NCBI GenBank assembly: GCA_900544715.1
Contig: UQWL01000008.1
Coordinates: 85,949-149,948 of the forward strand
DNA length: 64,000 nucleotides
Source: an uncultured Oscillospiraceae bacterium
Lineage (GTDB): Bacteria > Bacillota > Clostridia > Oscillospirales > Acutalibacteraceae
Direction of reading: 5' to 3'
The notes below the pieces were generated by a model. It was given only the letters and a program-made list of their open reading frames with translations. It was not told the origin of the DNA and made no database searches. Positions within the stretch are counted from its first letter, which is position 1. Each line of letters opens with the position of its first letter. Positions 8,992-18,044 of this stretch are shown one piece after another. The position numbers and the translations under genes are program-made.

Positions 8992-9936
8992 TCACTGCTT
9001 CTGGCTGATCTTGCCGCTTTCGCGGTCTTTGATATAGGAAGACGTGGTCGGAATGACGAAACGCATCCCTTTCTCGACGATCTCAAAGGTCCGGTCTGTC
9101 ACATACTCACACTCGCCGTCGATATTCACGGCCGCAGGCGTATCGCTGTGAATCGTCATCTTTCTGCCGCGGCTGAAGTGCGTGATATCCCAGCCGAGAT
9201 GCATGCCTTTTTTGTATTTGGGCAGAAGCGTCAATAGCTTCAGCCTGCCGTTTTTCTTCTCCACCACAATAAAATCAAGCACGCCGTCATCCGGTACGGC
9301 CAGCGGAGCCGCCTTAAAGCCGCCGCCATACCAGCGGGAGTTTGCACCCACACAGAACAGAAGCGTCATTTTTTTCGGCTCTCCGTCATCGATGGAAACC
9401 GTAAACTCATTATTGAGCTTACGGAAAACGCAGTAAATAGCCGCGGCCGTATAGGCCATATCGCCCTTCATAAACGGGAGCTTCTTGAAGGCCGCCTGCT
9501 TCGCGCAAACCTCCGCATCAACGCCCATGGAGCACTGGTTGATGGCGATCTTATCGCCGCATTTGATACAGTCCAGTTCAATAGGAGTGCCGTTGACCTG
9601 TGCGTCAACATTCAAAAATTGCTCCGGTGTGCCGAAGAGCCGGATAAAATCATTCCCCGATCCGAGGGGCAGCACTGCCACTTCCGCATTGGGGTGACCG
9701 AATGCACCGTTGACCGCCTCAAACAGCGTTCCGTCGCCGCCGCAGGCATAAAAACGGACCGGCTCGCCCTTCGACGCTTCCGCCCGGATAAACTCCTGTG
9801 CGGCATGCGGGGAATCCGGCACATGGATTTCCGCATCCAGGCCGTGCTCTTGTATGTACGATTCGATCTGAGGCCGGATAACACCCAAAGCCTTCCCTTT
9901 CCCTGCGCGCGGGTTGATAATGAACACATGCTTCAT
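8992..9936 (-). CDS. Diacylglycerol/lipid kinase family protein
   Basis: The 314-residue protein belongs to the DagK/YegS lipid kinase family, which phosphorylates diacylglycerol or related lipids at the membrane. Motifs are the N-terminal NPRAGKGKA, the nucleotide-binding GGDGTLFEAVNG (about residues 66-77) and PLGSGNDFIRLFG. The C-terminal beta domain includes NIDGECE. The ATG at 9936 has AGGAGGG at good spacing; an in-frame ATG 13 codons earlier lacks an SD. The exact lipid substrate cannot be told from sequence. Confidence 0.9.
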   Translation of the reverse strand: MKHVFIINPRAGKGKALGVIRPQIESYIQEHGLDAEIHVPDSPHAAQEFIRAEASKGEPVRFYACGGDGTLFEAVNGAFGHPNAEVAVLPLGSGNDFIRLFGTPEQFLNVDAQVNGTPIELDCIKCGDKIAINQCSMGVDAEVCAKQAAFKKLPFMKGDMAYTAAAIYCVFRKLNNEFTVSIDDGEPKKMTLLFCVGANSRWYGGGFKAAPLAVPDDGVLDFIVVEKKNGRLKLLTLLPKYKKGMHLGWDITHFSRGRKMTIHSDTPAAVNIDGECEYVTDRTFEIVEKGMRFVIPTTSSYIKDRESGKISQKQ

Positions 9937-10157
9937 GCAATGATACCCTCCTGATGAAAATATAATGACTGGCAAGTAAACGAAACTACCCCTGCGCAGC
10001 GGGTGCTCTCTGAGAAATAAAGCGCATTGCCTCTCCCACTAAAAATTTTTGTTTTCTCCCCTATGAAACCGCTGAAACAAAAAATTCCCTTCTTACTGTG
10101 CCTTTCCCCTATAGAAAATTGGGCCGGACGTCCGCACATCAGGGTGCAGTGGATCAT

Positions 10158-11288
10158 TTACTTAAAATACATATAAAGCTGGCACTTGATCATGCCATTA
10201 TATAACTTCCGCCTTTTATCGGCTCTTCTGCCGAACAGAGATTCAAATTGTTCAGATGGGCTAATAATATAATAACTCCATCCACGTTTTTTGTCAAACT
10301 TTTTCCCCATGATTCTATATAATTCATTGGCCTGCTGTATATCGAGCATTCTCTCGCCATAGGGCGGGTTGCAGATGAGCGTGCCCTTTTCCGTTACAGG
10401 GGTGAAATCCCGCAAATCGGCCTGCTTCCATGCAATATTCGCCTGAACGCCTGCGCGAAGGGCATTGGCCTTGGCAAGCTCAAGGGCGTCCGCATCAATA
10501 TCAGAGCCGTAGGCCTGAAAATGCACCTCCCGCTTGACCAGGTCGCGCGCACGCTCGCGCTCCTGTGCCCACGCGGTTTGGGGCAGGGCATCCCACCGCT
10601 CGGCGCTAAAATTTCGGTTGATCCCGGGCGCGATATTTTGGGCCATCATTGCCCCCTCAATTAGAATCGTGCCGGAGCCGCACATGGGATCATAAAGCGT
10701 GTGATAATCCCGCAGGCGTGCAAGGCTACAAAGAGAAGCGGAGAGCGTTTCCTTCAAAGGCGCATAATTTGCCTGCAGGCGGTATCCGCGCTTATGAAGC
10801 CCCGCGCCGGAGGTATCCAGCAGGAGGCTGACCGTATCCTTCATGATAGAAAACTGGATTTGGTGGACAGGCCCCGTCTCTTCAAACCACGGGATATGAT
10901 AAACACTTTTGAGCCGCTCCACCACTGCCTTTTTGATAATCGCCTGGCAATCACTCACGCTGAAAAGCGCGGAATTGATGGAATACCCTTTCACAGGGAA
11001 GGCATCCTCTTTCCCAATCCACGCTTCCCACGGCAGTGCTTTCGTCCCCTCAAACAGCTCATCAAAGGTTTGGGCGGAAAAGGAGCCGACCAAAATTTGG
11101 ATGCGCTCGGCAAACCGGCAGTTGATATTGGCGCGCGCGAGAAGATTCGCGTCGCCGGAAAAGAGCACGCGCCCGTTCTCTGCCGCCACATCGATTGCGT
11201 CCATATCACGCAACTCCTGCGCAATGAGGCTTTCCAACCCCAACAGGCACGGCACTACACAGCGGATTATCAGCTCGTTGCTTTGCAT
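10158..11288 (-). CDS. THUMP-domain 23S rRNA guanine-N2 methyltransferase-like protein
   Basis: The 376-residue RNA methyltransferase has an N-terminal THUMP domain (about 1-155) and a C-terminal Rossmann methyltransferase domain. The SAM motif is DPMCGSGTILIEGA and the catalytic motif is ICNPPYGERM, typical of RlmL/YpsC-type N2-guanine enzymes. The start at 11288 (MQSNELIIRC) matches the family N-terminus; ATG 11363 would add 25 unrelated residues. It stands alone between terminators. Confidence 0.9.
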   Translation of the reverse strand: MQSNELIIRCVVPCLLGLESLIAQELRDMDAIDVAAENGRVLFSGDANLLARANINCRFAERIQILVGSFSAQTFDELFEGTKALPWEAWIGKEDAFPVKGYSINSALFSVSDCQAIIKKAVVERLKSVYHIPWFEETGPVHQIQFSIMKDTVSLLLDTSGAGLHKRGYRLQANYAPLKETLSASLCSLARLRDYHTLYDPMCGSGTILIEGAMMAQNIAPGINRNFSAERWDALPQTAWAQERERARDLVKREVHFQAYGSDIDADALELAKANALRAGVQANIAWKQADLRDFTPVTEKGTLICNPPYGERMLDIQQANELYRIMGKKFDKKRGWSYYIISPSEQFESLFGRRADKRRKLYNGMIKCQLYMYFK

Positions 11289-11365
11289 AAAATGATAACC
11301 ATCCTTTTTGTCAGTTATGATTCCCCCGCCATATCCGGATAGCGGGCATTCGATTGTAATCAAAA

Positions 11366-11395
11366 AGAGGCGTCAGGGCAAGCCCTGCCGCCTCT
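11366..11395 (-). terminator. Terminator between hpf and the RNA methyltransferase gene
   Basis: The stem AGAGGCG-TCAGGGC / GCCCTG-CGCCTCT carries one bulge and is followed by TTTTT on the minus strand. Confidence 0.85.
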
Positions 11396-11469
11396 TCTGC
11401 TTATTTTATACGGATCGCGCCCAATACGCAATCAAAACTTTCGGGAAACTCCTGCCAACTGCCCAGCCT

Positions 11470-12000
11470 TTATAGGGTATCCGGCTCAATCAACCCATAG
11501 CCGCCATCCTTGCGGCGGTAAACGACGTTGATCTGATTGGTCACCGCATTGAGGAACACGTAGAACTGATGGCCCAGCAGATTCATCTGCAAAATGGCCT
11601 CATCCACATCCTGCGGCTTGTTCAGAGGAATCTTTTTTGTGCGCACCACATCGAAATCCAGCTCCTCTGAAACCGGCTCCATATCCGTATACGCATCAAA
11701 CGCGCCGGAACGCAGCCTCTTTTCCACCCGGGTTTTGTTTTTGCGGATCTGTCGTACCAGAGAATCAACGCAACCGTCCAGCGCATCCTCCATATCCTCC
11801 GCCCGCTCTTCCGCACGGAAAATCATGCCGCCATGCGCGACGGTGATCTCCACAATCTTGGCGGATTTCTCCACAGTGGCGGTGATTTTGGCCTCCGCCT
11901 CCTCGCCGAAAAAGCGCTCGATCTTCGCAAGCTTCTTTTCCGCACGTGTTTTGAAGGATTCTCTTGGCGTGCATTTGCGTCCGGTAATGGTTATTTTCAT
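11470..12000 (-). CDS. hpf: Long-form ribosome hibernation promoting factor
   Basis: Long HPF dimerises 70S ribosomes into inactive 100S particles in slow growth. The 176-residue protein has the N-terminal RaiA/YfiA beta-alpha domain (MKITITGRKCTP to RQIRKNKTRVEK) joined by a linker to the C-terminal dimerisation domain (VVRTKKIPLNKPQDVDEAI, then GHQFYVFLNA and VVYRRKDGGYGLIEP). The start MKIT at 12000 is preferred to the ATG 13 codons upstream because it matches the family N-terminus. Confidence 0.96.
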   Translation of the reverse strand: MKITITGRKCTPRESFKTRAEKKLAKIERFFGEEAEAKITATVEKSAKIVEITVAHGGMIFRAEERAEDMEDALDGCVDSLVRQIRKNKTRVEKRLRSGAFDAYTDMEPVSEELDFDVVRTKKIPLNKPQDVDEAILQMNLLGHQFYVFLNAVTNQINVVYRRKDGGYGLIEPDTL

Positions 12001-12131
12001 AACGACATCCCCTTCTTCTATATTGAATCCCTGAAGCAAAGCGGTGCTACCGCCACTCCAAAGGGACCTACGAATAAGAATGCCCTCCTCTGATTCTCAT
12101 TATAGCACATATGTACAGAATAGCAAAGGGT

Positions 12132-12974
12132 TTATAGAATTTTTTTGAGATGTCTTGTAACATGGCAACCAATATTAACCGCAACCGGTAAGCCCGCAAT
12201 GTGGGTTGCGTACGCCTCCACGTTGACCGCGAGCGCGGTCGTTTTACCGCCGAAACCCTGCGGGCCGATGCCGAGGCCGTTTACGCGCTCCATCAGCTCT
12301 TGCTCAAGCTGGGCGTAATAGGGCTCCGGATTCCGCTGAGAAACCGGGCGGCACAGCGCCTTTTTGGCGAGCAGGGCGCACGATTCAAAATCGCCGCCGA
12401 TCCCGACGCCCACTACCATCGGCGGGCAAGGGTTACCGCCCGCCTTGCGCACCGTGTCTACGACAAATTCGACCACACCCGCCCTGCCGGCAGCCGGGGT
12501 CAGCATTTGCAGACAGCTCATATTTTCACTGCCAAAGCCCTTGGGCGCAACGGTCAGGCTTACCCGGTCGCCTGGCACGATACGCGTGTGCAGCACAGCA
12601 GGCGTGTTGTCGCCAGTGTTGATACGCTCTAACGGGTCGGCCACGACTGAACAGCGCAGCAGCCCTTCTGTATAGCCCCGGCGCACGCCTTCGTTGACCG
12701 CCTCCTCAAACGCCCCGCCGGTGAAGTGCACCTCCTGGCCGATCTCCGCGAATACAACCGCCATGCCGGTATCCTGACAGACGGGGATATCCAGCTCCCG
12801 CGCGGCATCAAGATTATCGAGCAAATCCTGCATGATGCCCTTCGGCAGCGCTTGTTCCTCACAGCCCGCGCAGGAGGAGATGCACTGCGTCAAATCTTCT
12901 GGCAGCCGCTTATTCGCCTTGATGCACAGTTCACGCACCGCCTGTGTTACTTCAGAAACATCCATTTCCCGCAT
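12132..12974 (-). CDS. Class I fumarase / tartrate dehydratase alpha subunit
   Basis: The 280-residue protein is the alpha half of the two-subunit, 4Fe-4S-dependent fumarase/L-tartrate dehydratase family. Motifs seen are the Cys-rich ISSCAGCEEQ region, PVCQDTGMAVVF, TGDNTPAVLHT, PKGFGSENMS and GGNPCPPMVVGVGIGG. The ATG at 12974 has AAAGGA upstream. It lies 40 bases after the amidohydrolase stop and is last in the deoB operon. The beta subunit normally follows directly, but hpf and its own promoter region come next. The partner must be elsewhere or absent. Confidence 0.9.
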   Translation of the reverse strand: MREMDVSEVTQAVRELCIKANKRLPEDLTQCISSCAGCEEQALPKGIMQDLLDNLDAARELDIPVCQDTGMAVVFAEIGQEVHFTGGAFEEAVNEGVRRGYTEGLLRCSVVADPLERINTGDNTPAVLHTRIVPGDRVSLTVAPKGFGSENMSCLQMLTPAAGRAGVVEFVVDTVRKAGGNPCPPMVVGVGIGGDFESCALLAKKALCRPVSQRNPEPYYAQLEQELMERVNGLGIGPQGFGGKTTALAVNVEAYATHIAGLPVAVNIGCHVTRHLKKIL

Positions 12975-13014
12975 AAAACAATCATTCCTTTCTGATGGCC
13001 AGGGATTTTCCGGC

Positions 13015-14175
13015 TTACATTGCCTGATGTAAAATTTCTCCTCCGCCCACGACCAAAGCCGGTTTCGCGGCAATGGTCAGGGGATCGCAGGGGAACAGGG
13101 AGAAATCCGCATCCTTGCCCGGCTCGATGGAGCCCACGCGGCCGGAGATGCCGCAGATCTCGGCTGGAGTGAGCGTGATGGCGCGCAGCGCCGCCTCATA
13201 GGGCAGCCCCTCCCGCACGGCAAGCCCCGCGCAGATGGGCAGATACTGAATTGGGATCACTGGGTGATCCGTGATGATCGAAATGCGCACGCCCGCCTTT
13301 TGCAGAATGCCGGGCGTGGCCGGGGTGAGCTCGTGCAGCTCCGGCTTGCAGCGCTCGGAGATCAGCGGCCCGCTCATGGCGGCCACATGGCGCTTGGCGA
13401 GCGCCTCCGCAATTTTGTGCCCCTGCGTGCAGTGGACGACTGCGTAATTCAGGCCGAATTCCTCTGCAATGCGCATTGCGGTACAGATATCGTCCGCGCG
13501 GTGCGCGTGGATATGGACGGGAAGTCCCTTTGTAAACAGCGGCTCCAATGCTTCGAGCTTTGCATCGAATTCCCAGAGCTCGCCCTCCGTTTGGGCGCGC
13601 TTCTTTTTTTCGATATATTCCCGCGTTTTGGCGAGCTGCTCACGGATGATGGCAGCGGTGGCCATGCGCGTGGTGGGCGCTTCATTCTTTTCATGATAGA
13701 CGGATTTCGGGTTTTCACCGAGCGCAAATTTCATAGCGACAGGCGCTTTGATGACCATATCGTCGATGAAGCGGCCATAGGTTTTCATCGCGATAAGCTG
13801 CCCGCCAATGGGGTTGGCGCTCCCCGGGCCGGTGACAACACTCGTCACACCCGCGCGCGCAGCCTCTTCAAAGCAATAATCGAGGGGATTAACCGCGTCG
13901 AGCGCGCGCAGCTGCGGGGTGCAGGGGTCAGTTTGCTCGTTAATATCATCGCCCTCAAAGCCGAGAGAATCCTCGCAGATGCCAATGTGCGTGTGCGAAT
14001 CGATAAATCCGGGCAAAAGCCGGGCGCCTCGCGCGTCGATCACCTCGCCTGCCGAAAGCTTTGGGAGCTCCTCCATCGGGCCTACGGCGACAATTTGATC
14101 CTTTAGGGTATCCACAAACCCATCCTCGATGATCGGGCCGGAGATGGTATAAATTTTTGCATGAATAATACGCAT
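13015..14175 (-). CDS. Metal-dependent amidohydrolase
   Basis: The 386-residue enzyme of the amidohydrolase superfamily resembles imidazolonepropionase/prolidase-type members. Metal ligands are visible: HTHIG near residue 63, HIHAHRADD, VVHCTQGH and the Asp in ISIITDHPV. C-terminal GSIEPGKDADFSLF is the usual closing strand. It sits between cdd and the fumarase alpha gene, with about 35-40-base gaps. A ring-opening or deaminating role on a nucleobase or amino-acid-derived substrate is possible but not demonstrated. ATG 14175 (MRIIHAKIYT) is preferred to 14193. Confidence 0.85.
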   Translation of the reverse strand: MRIIHAKIYTISGPIIEDGFVDTLKDQIVAVGPMEELPKLSAGEVIDARGARLLPGFIDSHTHIGICEDSLGFEGDDINEQTDPCTPQLRALDAVNPLDYCFEEAARAGVTSVVTGPGSANPIGGQLIAMKTYGRFIDDMVIKAPVAMKFALGENPKSVYHEKNEAPTTRMATAAIIREQLAKTREYIEKKKRAQTEGELWEFDAKLEALEPLFTKGLPVHIHAHRADDICTAMRIAEEFGLNYAVVHCTQGHKIAEALAKRHVAAMSGPLISERCKPELHELTPATPGILQKAGVRISIITDHPVIPIQYLPICAGLAVREGLPYEAALRAITLTPAEICGISGRVGSIEPGKDADFSLFPCDPLTIAAKPALVVGGGEILHQAM

Positions 14176-14208
14176 TGTTTTTTTCCTTTCCAAAACAAAC
14201 TGAAACGG

Positions 14209-14604
14209 CTAGAGCGAAAAACTCTCCGGCAGAAGCTGCGAAAGCGTAAATTCCCGTCGTTCTCCATCCGCCCTGCCGAGCAGGATGCGAAAATCATCCG
14301 CGCAGAATTCTCGCATGACCTGGCGGCAAACACCGCAGGGCGGGCAAAAGCCGGAATCGAGCCCCTTCTCCCCGCCAACGACCGCGATGGCTGTAAACGC
14401 CCGCTCGCCCTCGCTGACCGCCTTCGCGAAGGCGGTGCGCTCCGCGCAAATGGTGGGCGAATAGGAGGCGTTTTCGAGATTGCAGCCGAGATAGACGCGC
14501 CCGCTCGCCGCCAGCAACGCAGCGCCGACCTGAAAGCCGGAATAGGGCGCATAGGCGCGCGCCATCGCCTGCCGCGCAAGGGAGATAAGCTCTGTATCCG
14601 TCAT
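14209..14604 (-). CDS. cdd: Cytidine deaminase
   Basis: This homotetrameric zinc enzyme converts cytidine and deoxycytidine to uridine and deoxyuridine. The 131-residue length is typical. Zinc and proton-shuttle motifs are ICAERTAFAKA and PPCGVCRQVMREF; YAPYSGFQVGAAL is the N-terminal signature. The ATG at 14604 has GGAAGGA upstream on the minus strand. It follows deoB by 46 bases, giving a nucleoside salvage pair. Confidence 0.96.
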   Translation of the reverse strand: MTDTELISLARQAMARAYAPYSGFQVGAALLAASGRVYLGCNLENASYSPTICAERTAFAKAVSEGERAFTAIAVVGGEKGLDSGFCPPCGVCRQVMREFCADDFRILLGRADGERREFTLSQLLPESFSL

Positions 14605-14650
14605 AGAATGATCCTTCCCTTCCATCCGGTTGGACGTTTCTGAAATTTCC

Positions 14651-15835
14651 TCACGCTTTGGGGAGCAGCCCCGCAAAGCTCTCGCCCGCAATCGGGCCGT
14701 TCGCGCCCAAGAGCTCCATCGCCGTTTTGCCGATATCCGCAAAGCTCTCCCGCGTGCCCAGCGGCACAGGGGCGATTTTTTCCCCATAGACGAGCAGCGG
14801 GGTATATTCCCGCGAATGATCGGTGCTCGGCGTTGCCGGGTCACAGCCGTGGTCGGCGGTAATCATGAGCACATCATCCGCCCCCAAATGCGGCAGCAAA
14901 CCGGCCAGCCAGCCGTCAAAGGCAGCAATGGCCGCGGCATAGCCCTCCACATCGTTGCGGTGGCCATACAGCATATCAAAATCAACGAGATTGACAAAGC
15001 AAAGGCCTCGAAAATCCTCGTTTACCAGCCGCCTTGTTTGCGCCATGCCATCCGCGTTGCCCTTGGTTGGGATCGCGCGGGAGATGCCGCGCCCGGCAAA
15101 AATATCGCTGATTTTCCCCACGGCGACCGTCCCCCGGCCCTGCTCCCGCAGCAGATCGAGCATCGTAACGCCCGGCGGCTCCAGAGAAAAATCGTGCCGG
15201 TTCGCGGTGCGCGTGAAGTGCGGATACACGCCGGTAAAGGGGCGGGCGATCACGCGGCCCACCGCATGTTTGCCCGTGAGGATCGCGCGCGCCTTACGGC
15301 AGATTTCATAGAGCTCTTCCGGCGGAACGAGCGATTCATGCGCCGCGATTTGAAAGACGCTGTCCGCCGAGGTGTAGACGATCAGCTTGCCCGTTTCCAA
15401 GTGCGCCCGGCCATAGTCCAGGATGACCTGTGTGCCGGAATAGGGGCGGTTGCAGAGCACGCCGCGCCCGGTTGCCTGTGTGAAAGCATCGAGCACCTCC
15501 TCGGGAAAACCCTCCGGATAGGTTGGCAAAGGCTGATCGGAAATCAGGCCCGCGATCTCCCAATGCCCAGTTGTTGTATCCTTGCCCTTGGAGCGCTCTG
15601 CGCAGCGGCCATAGGCGGCAAGCGGCGCTTTTACGCCATTTCGGCAAGAAACGCCTTCGGTGTTGAAAAGCCCCAGCCTTTGCAGCGTATCCGCCCGGAA
15701 TGCGGGAGAGCGTGAAATGCTTCGAAGCGTGTTGCTGCCCGCATCGCCATAGGCCGCAGCATCCGGTAGTTCACCGATGCCGAAGCTGTCGAGCACAATG
15801 AGAAAAATCCGCTTGCATGAGAGAGAGGGCGCCAT
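14651..15835 (-). CDS. deoB: Phosphopentomutase
   Basis: DeoB interconverts (deoxy)ribose 1- and 5-phosphates in nucleoside salvage. The 394-residue protein has the alkaline-phosphatase-like fold with two-metal ligands: IVLDSFGIGELPDA at the N-terminus, KDTTTGHWEIAG with the phosphothreonine site, then NLVDFDMLYGHR and TADHGCDPATPSTDHSRE. It is first in the operon with cdd, the amidohydrolase and the fumarase alpha gene, behind the promoter at 15886-15914. Confidence 0.97.
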   Translation of the reverse strand: MAPSLSCKRIFLIVLDSFGIGELPDAAAYGDAGSNTLRSISRSPAFRADTLQRLGLFNTEGVSCRNGVKAPLAAYGRCAERSKGKDTTTGHWEIAGLISDQPLPTYPEGFPEEVLDAFTQATGRGVLCNRPYSGTQVILDYGRAHLETGKLIVYTSADSVFQIAAHESLVPPEELYEICRKARAILTGKHAVGRVIARPFTGVYPHFTRTANRHDFSLEPPGVTMLDLLREQGRGTVAVGKISDIFAGRGISRAIPTKGNADGMAQTRRLVNEDFRGLCFVNLVDFDMLYGHRNDVEGYAAAIAAFDGWLAGLLPHLGADDVLMITADHGCDPATPSTDHSREYTPLLVYGEKIAPVPLGTRESFADIGKTAMELLGANGPIAGESFAGLLPKA

Positions 15836-15885
15836 AATTGTTCCTCCATTTGATACCCCTGGTGGGCAAAGGGTAAGCTAAATAT

Positions 15886-15914
15886 AGTATACACTGCACC
15901 ATTCCCGCTTGCAA
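15886..15914 (-). promoter_or_regulatory. Promoter of the deoB operon
   Basis: On the minus strand TTGCAA, a 17-base spacer and TATACT lie about 50 bases upstream of the deoB start. Confidence 0.7.
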
Positions 15915-15962
15915 GCGCCCTGTGAGACGAATGCGAAAAGCGGATCAAAAAGCGCTTTTTCC

Positions 15963-15991
15963 TTGTCAAATTGCACCAAATGCGTTAAGAT
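15963..15991 (+). promoter_or_regulatory. Promoter of the metallophosphoesterase gene
   Basis: TTGTCA, 17 bases and TAAGAT lie 50 bases upstream of the start at 16041, divergent from the deoB promoter. Confidence 0.6.
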
Positions 15992-16040
15992 AAAGAGAAC
16001 TTATTTTAGCATGATAAACGGGGAAAGAAGGTTTTATGCA

Positions 16041-17147
16041 ATGTCGAAAGAAAAAAAAGCTGTGATTATCATTGTAGCCATCGTCGTTGTGCTGGCAGTG
16101 GCTGCGGGGATCATCCTGATGCCGCGCCACGGGAAAACGGTGGCGGACACCTGGTCGCCCTATGATACATACGGCGGGCAAAAATGGATTCGCACAATCG
16201 AAAAGCAGCCGGGCAAGGATTTTAAAATTTTGCAGATCACCGATACGCAGCTCTACATGCTGCCGGGTGACAACAAAAAAGCGCTGGAATTGACGAAAGA
16301 GCTTGTCACACAGGAAAAGCCAGACCTTGTGGTGCTCACGGGCGATAACGTATCCGCCCTGTTTACCGACTGGCTGCTCGATGATGTGATCGACTGCATG
16401 GAAAGCCTCGGCGTGCCGTGGGCGCCTGTTTACGGCAACCACGACGGCGAGGGCAAAGCCGACCTCAAATGGCAGGGCGAGCAGTTCATGGAGGCGGAGC
16501 ACTGCCTCTATCAGCCCGGGCCGAGCAACCTCACAGGCGAGGGAAACTACATCATCAACGTGACGGAAAACGGCAAGGTCGTCCAATCCCTGATCCTGAT
16601 GGATTCCGGCAATCACGATACCTACGGCGACGGCTCCGGGGAAGAGACCTCCGCCTATGCCTATATCCACTACGATCAGATTGAATGGTACAAATGGGCC
16701 ATCCGCAACGTGAGCGCGCAGCAATACGGCAGCTTTGACCCTGCCAGCGGCAAGGTGGTAGAATCCATGGCCTTCTTCCACATTGCACTGCCGGAGATGA
16801 AGGAGGCGCTCGCGCCCTACCTCGATGAAAACGGCCTGGGCGAGGTGCCCGCACAGCTTGGCTTTGGCGCGATTCGCGAGGGCATTGCCTGCCCGCCGCT
16901 CAACTCCGGCTTATTTGACGCGATGAAGGAGCTTGGCAGCACCAAGAATATATTTTTCGGCCACGACCACGCAAACGACGCCTCCGTTGTATATGAAGGC
17001 ATCCGCATGACCTACGGGGTGAAAACCGGCCCCAGCCCGAAGCCATGGAACGACGCGGTTGCCTACGGCGGCACGCGGATCACGCTGAAGGATGCGGATC
17101 ATTCCGTGCTGGTGGAGCATATTTACAAGGGCGGCCCGGAGAAATAG
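16041..17147 (+). CDS. Membrane-anchored calcineurin-like metallophosphoesterase
   Basis: The 368-residue protein has an N-terminal anchor (VIIIVAIVVVLAVAAGIIL, residues 8-26) and an outward-facing two-metal phosphoesterase domain. Ligand motifs are ITDTQLYM (D-x-Q variant), LTGDNVSALF, YGNHDGEG, a late His in FFHIALPE and FFGHDHAND. Similar proteins are annotated as PAP2-/Dcr2-type phosphohydrolases. AAGAAGG precedes ATG 16041 by about eight bases. Its 3' end overlaps the convergent regulator gene by 68 bases. Confidence 0.88.
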   Translation: MSKEKKAVIIIVAIVVVLAVAAGIILMPRHGKTVADTWSPYDTYGGQKWIRTIEKQPGKDFKILQITDTQLYMLPGDNKKALELTKELVTQEKPDLVVLTGDNVSALFTDWLLDDVIDCMESLGVPWAPVYGNHDGEGKADLKWQGEQFMEAEHCLYQPGPSNLTGEGNYIINVTENGKVVQSLILMDSGNHDTYGDGSGEETSAYAYIHYDQIEWYKWAIRNVSAQQYGSFDPASGKVVESMAFFHIALPEMKEALAPYLDENGLGEVPAQLGFGAIREGIACPPLNSGLFDAMKELGSTKNIFFGHDHANDASVVYEGIRMTYGVKTGPSPKPWNDAVAYGGTRITLKDADHSVLVEHIYKGGPEK

Positions 17148-17784
17148 CGTTCTCTCTCTCCCGTTGCTCTCCTTTCTCCTCCCCAAACAGCAGATCATCC
17201 GCCCGGATGGAAAACAGCTGCACCATACGCATCAAAGCGGCTGTATCGGGCAATTCCACATCGCGCTCCCACCGGCTTACCGCCGCCTCATCGCAAGACA
17301 GGGCGGCGGCAAGCTGTTTTTTTGTGAGCGCATGCTGCATCCGCAGCCTCTGAACCCGCCCGCCGATCGTGTGGCCCTCATGGCTGGAAGCGGCAAGCAC
17401 CTGAGAGGCCTGCGAAACCATCTGCAAATAATCAGATTCCTCCTTTTCCCGCTCCAGGGCCAGAACGGCATATTTCAGGCGGCTGTCAATCACCTCCTGC
17501 GCGCGGCGCAGCGTGCGGGAAACCGTGGAGCGGCTCCGCCCCGTTTCCCGCGCGATTTGAGCGGGCTTTTCCCCTTCCAGCCAGCAGCGTTCCAGCAGCT
17601 GCCGCTGCGAGGGGCTCAGCTCCTCCTGAATGATCTGCTCCAACGCCCGCGCCAGCCTGCAAACTGTTTGCCTGTGGCGCTCTTCCTCTGCGGAGAGAAA
17701 CGCCTGCCCGGCCCAGCTTTGATAAGCGAGATGATCCCACCCCTTTTGTGAACAGGCAGCCGACCGCCTACCATGTTGCTTCAT
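17080..17784 (-). CDS. Sigma-region-4-like plus XRE fusion regulator
   Basis: The 234-residue protein combines two DNA-binding domains. Residues about 45-100 resemble sigma-70 region 4 (LSPSQRQLLERCWLEGEKP then QIARETGRSRSTVSRTLRRA). Residues about 140-200 form a Cro/XRE helix-turn-helix (RLRMQHALTKKQLAAALSCD then AVSRWERDVELPD, ending DDLLFG). No sigma region 2 is seen, so it is probably a regulator rather than a working sigma factor. AGAAGGG precedes ATG 17784. The promoter region has a GAAC-N4-GTTC palindrome and several ATTGTT copies, which could be its own operator. Confidence 0.75.
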   Translation of the reverse strand: MKQHGRRSAACSQKGWDHLAYQSWAGQAFLSAEEERHRQTVCRLARALEQIIQEELSPSQRQLLERCWLEGEKPAQIARETGRSRSTVSRTLRRAQEVIDSRLKYAVLALEREKEESDYLQMVSQASQVLAASSHEGHTIGGRVQRLRMQHALTKKQLAAALSCDEAAVSRWERDVELPDTAALMRMVQLFSIRADDLLFGEEKGEQRERENAISPGRPCKYAPPARNDPHPSA

Positions 17785-17843
17785 AAAATCAAACCCTTCT
17801 CTATTTTTCCCATTCCGACGAATTATTGTTTCGGCAAGAAATA

Positions 17844-17855
17844 GAACAAATGTTC
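17844..17855. promoter_or_regulatory. GAAC-N4-GTTC palindrome upstream of the fusion regulator
   Basis: GAACAAATGTTC is an exact match to the half-site pattern of the Gram-positive LexA (DinR/Cheo) box. It lies 60 bases upstream of the regulator start in an AT-rich promoter region. It may be a true SOS site, an XRE operator or chance. Confidence 0.4.
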
Positions 17856-17984
17856 TTTCACTGATTCTTATTATAGATCAATTGTTACAATTTGTCAATC
17901 TTATCAAAAATCAAATTGTTCTTCCGTTAAAATTCTGAAAAGAGAAGGCCCGGATCTCCTCAACTCCATTGCGGCCGTCGTTTA

Positions 17985-18030
17985 AAAAATACGCCGCAGG
18001 ATACGAAATGCATCCTGCGGCGTATTTTTT
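17985..18030. terminator. Strong bidirectional terminator
   Basis: The arms AATACGCCGCAGGAT / ATCCTGCGGCGTATT around a nine-base loop have A6 before and T6 after. It follows the EEP gene on the minus strand. Confidence 0.92.
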
Positions 18031-18044
18031 CATTCGGTGCCTGT

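Noticed and set aside
13264..14106. 280-codon frame antisense to the amidohydrolase gene
   Set aside because: Shadow frame with biased composition. The opposite strand carries clear metal-ligand motifs.
14630..15715. 361-codon frame antisense to deoB
   Set aside because: Shadow of a gene with complete phosphopentomutase motifs.
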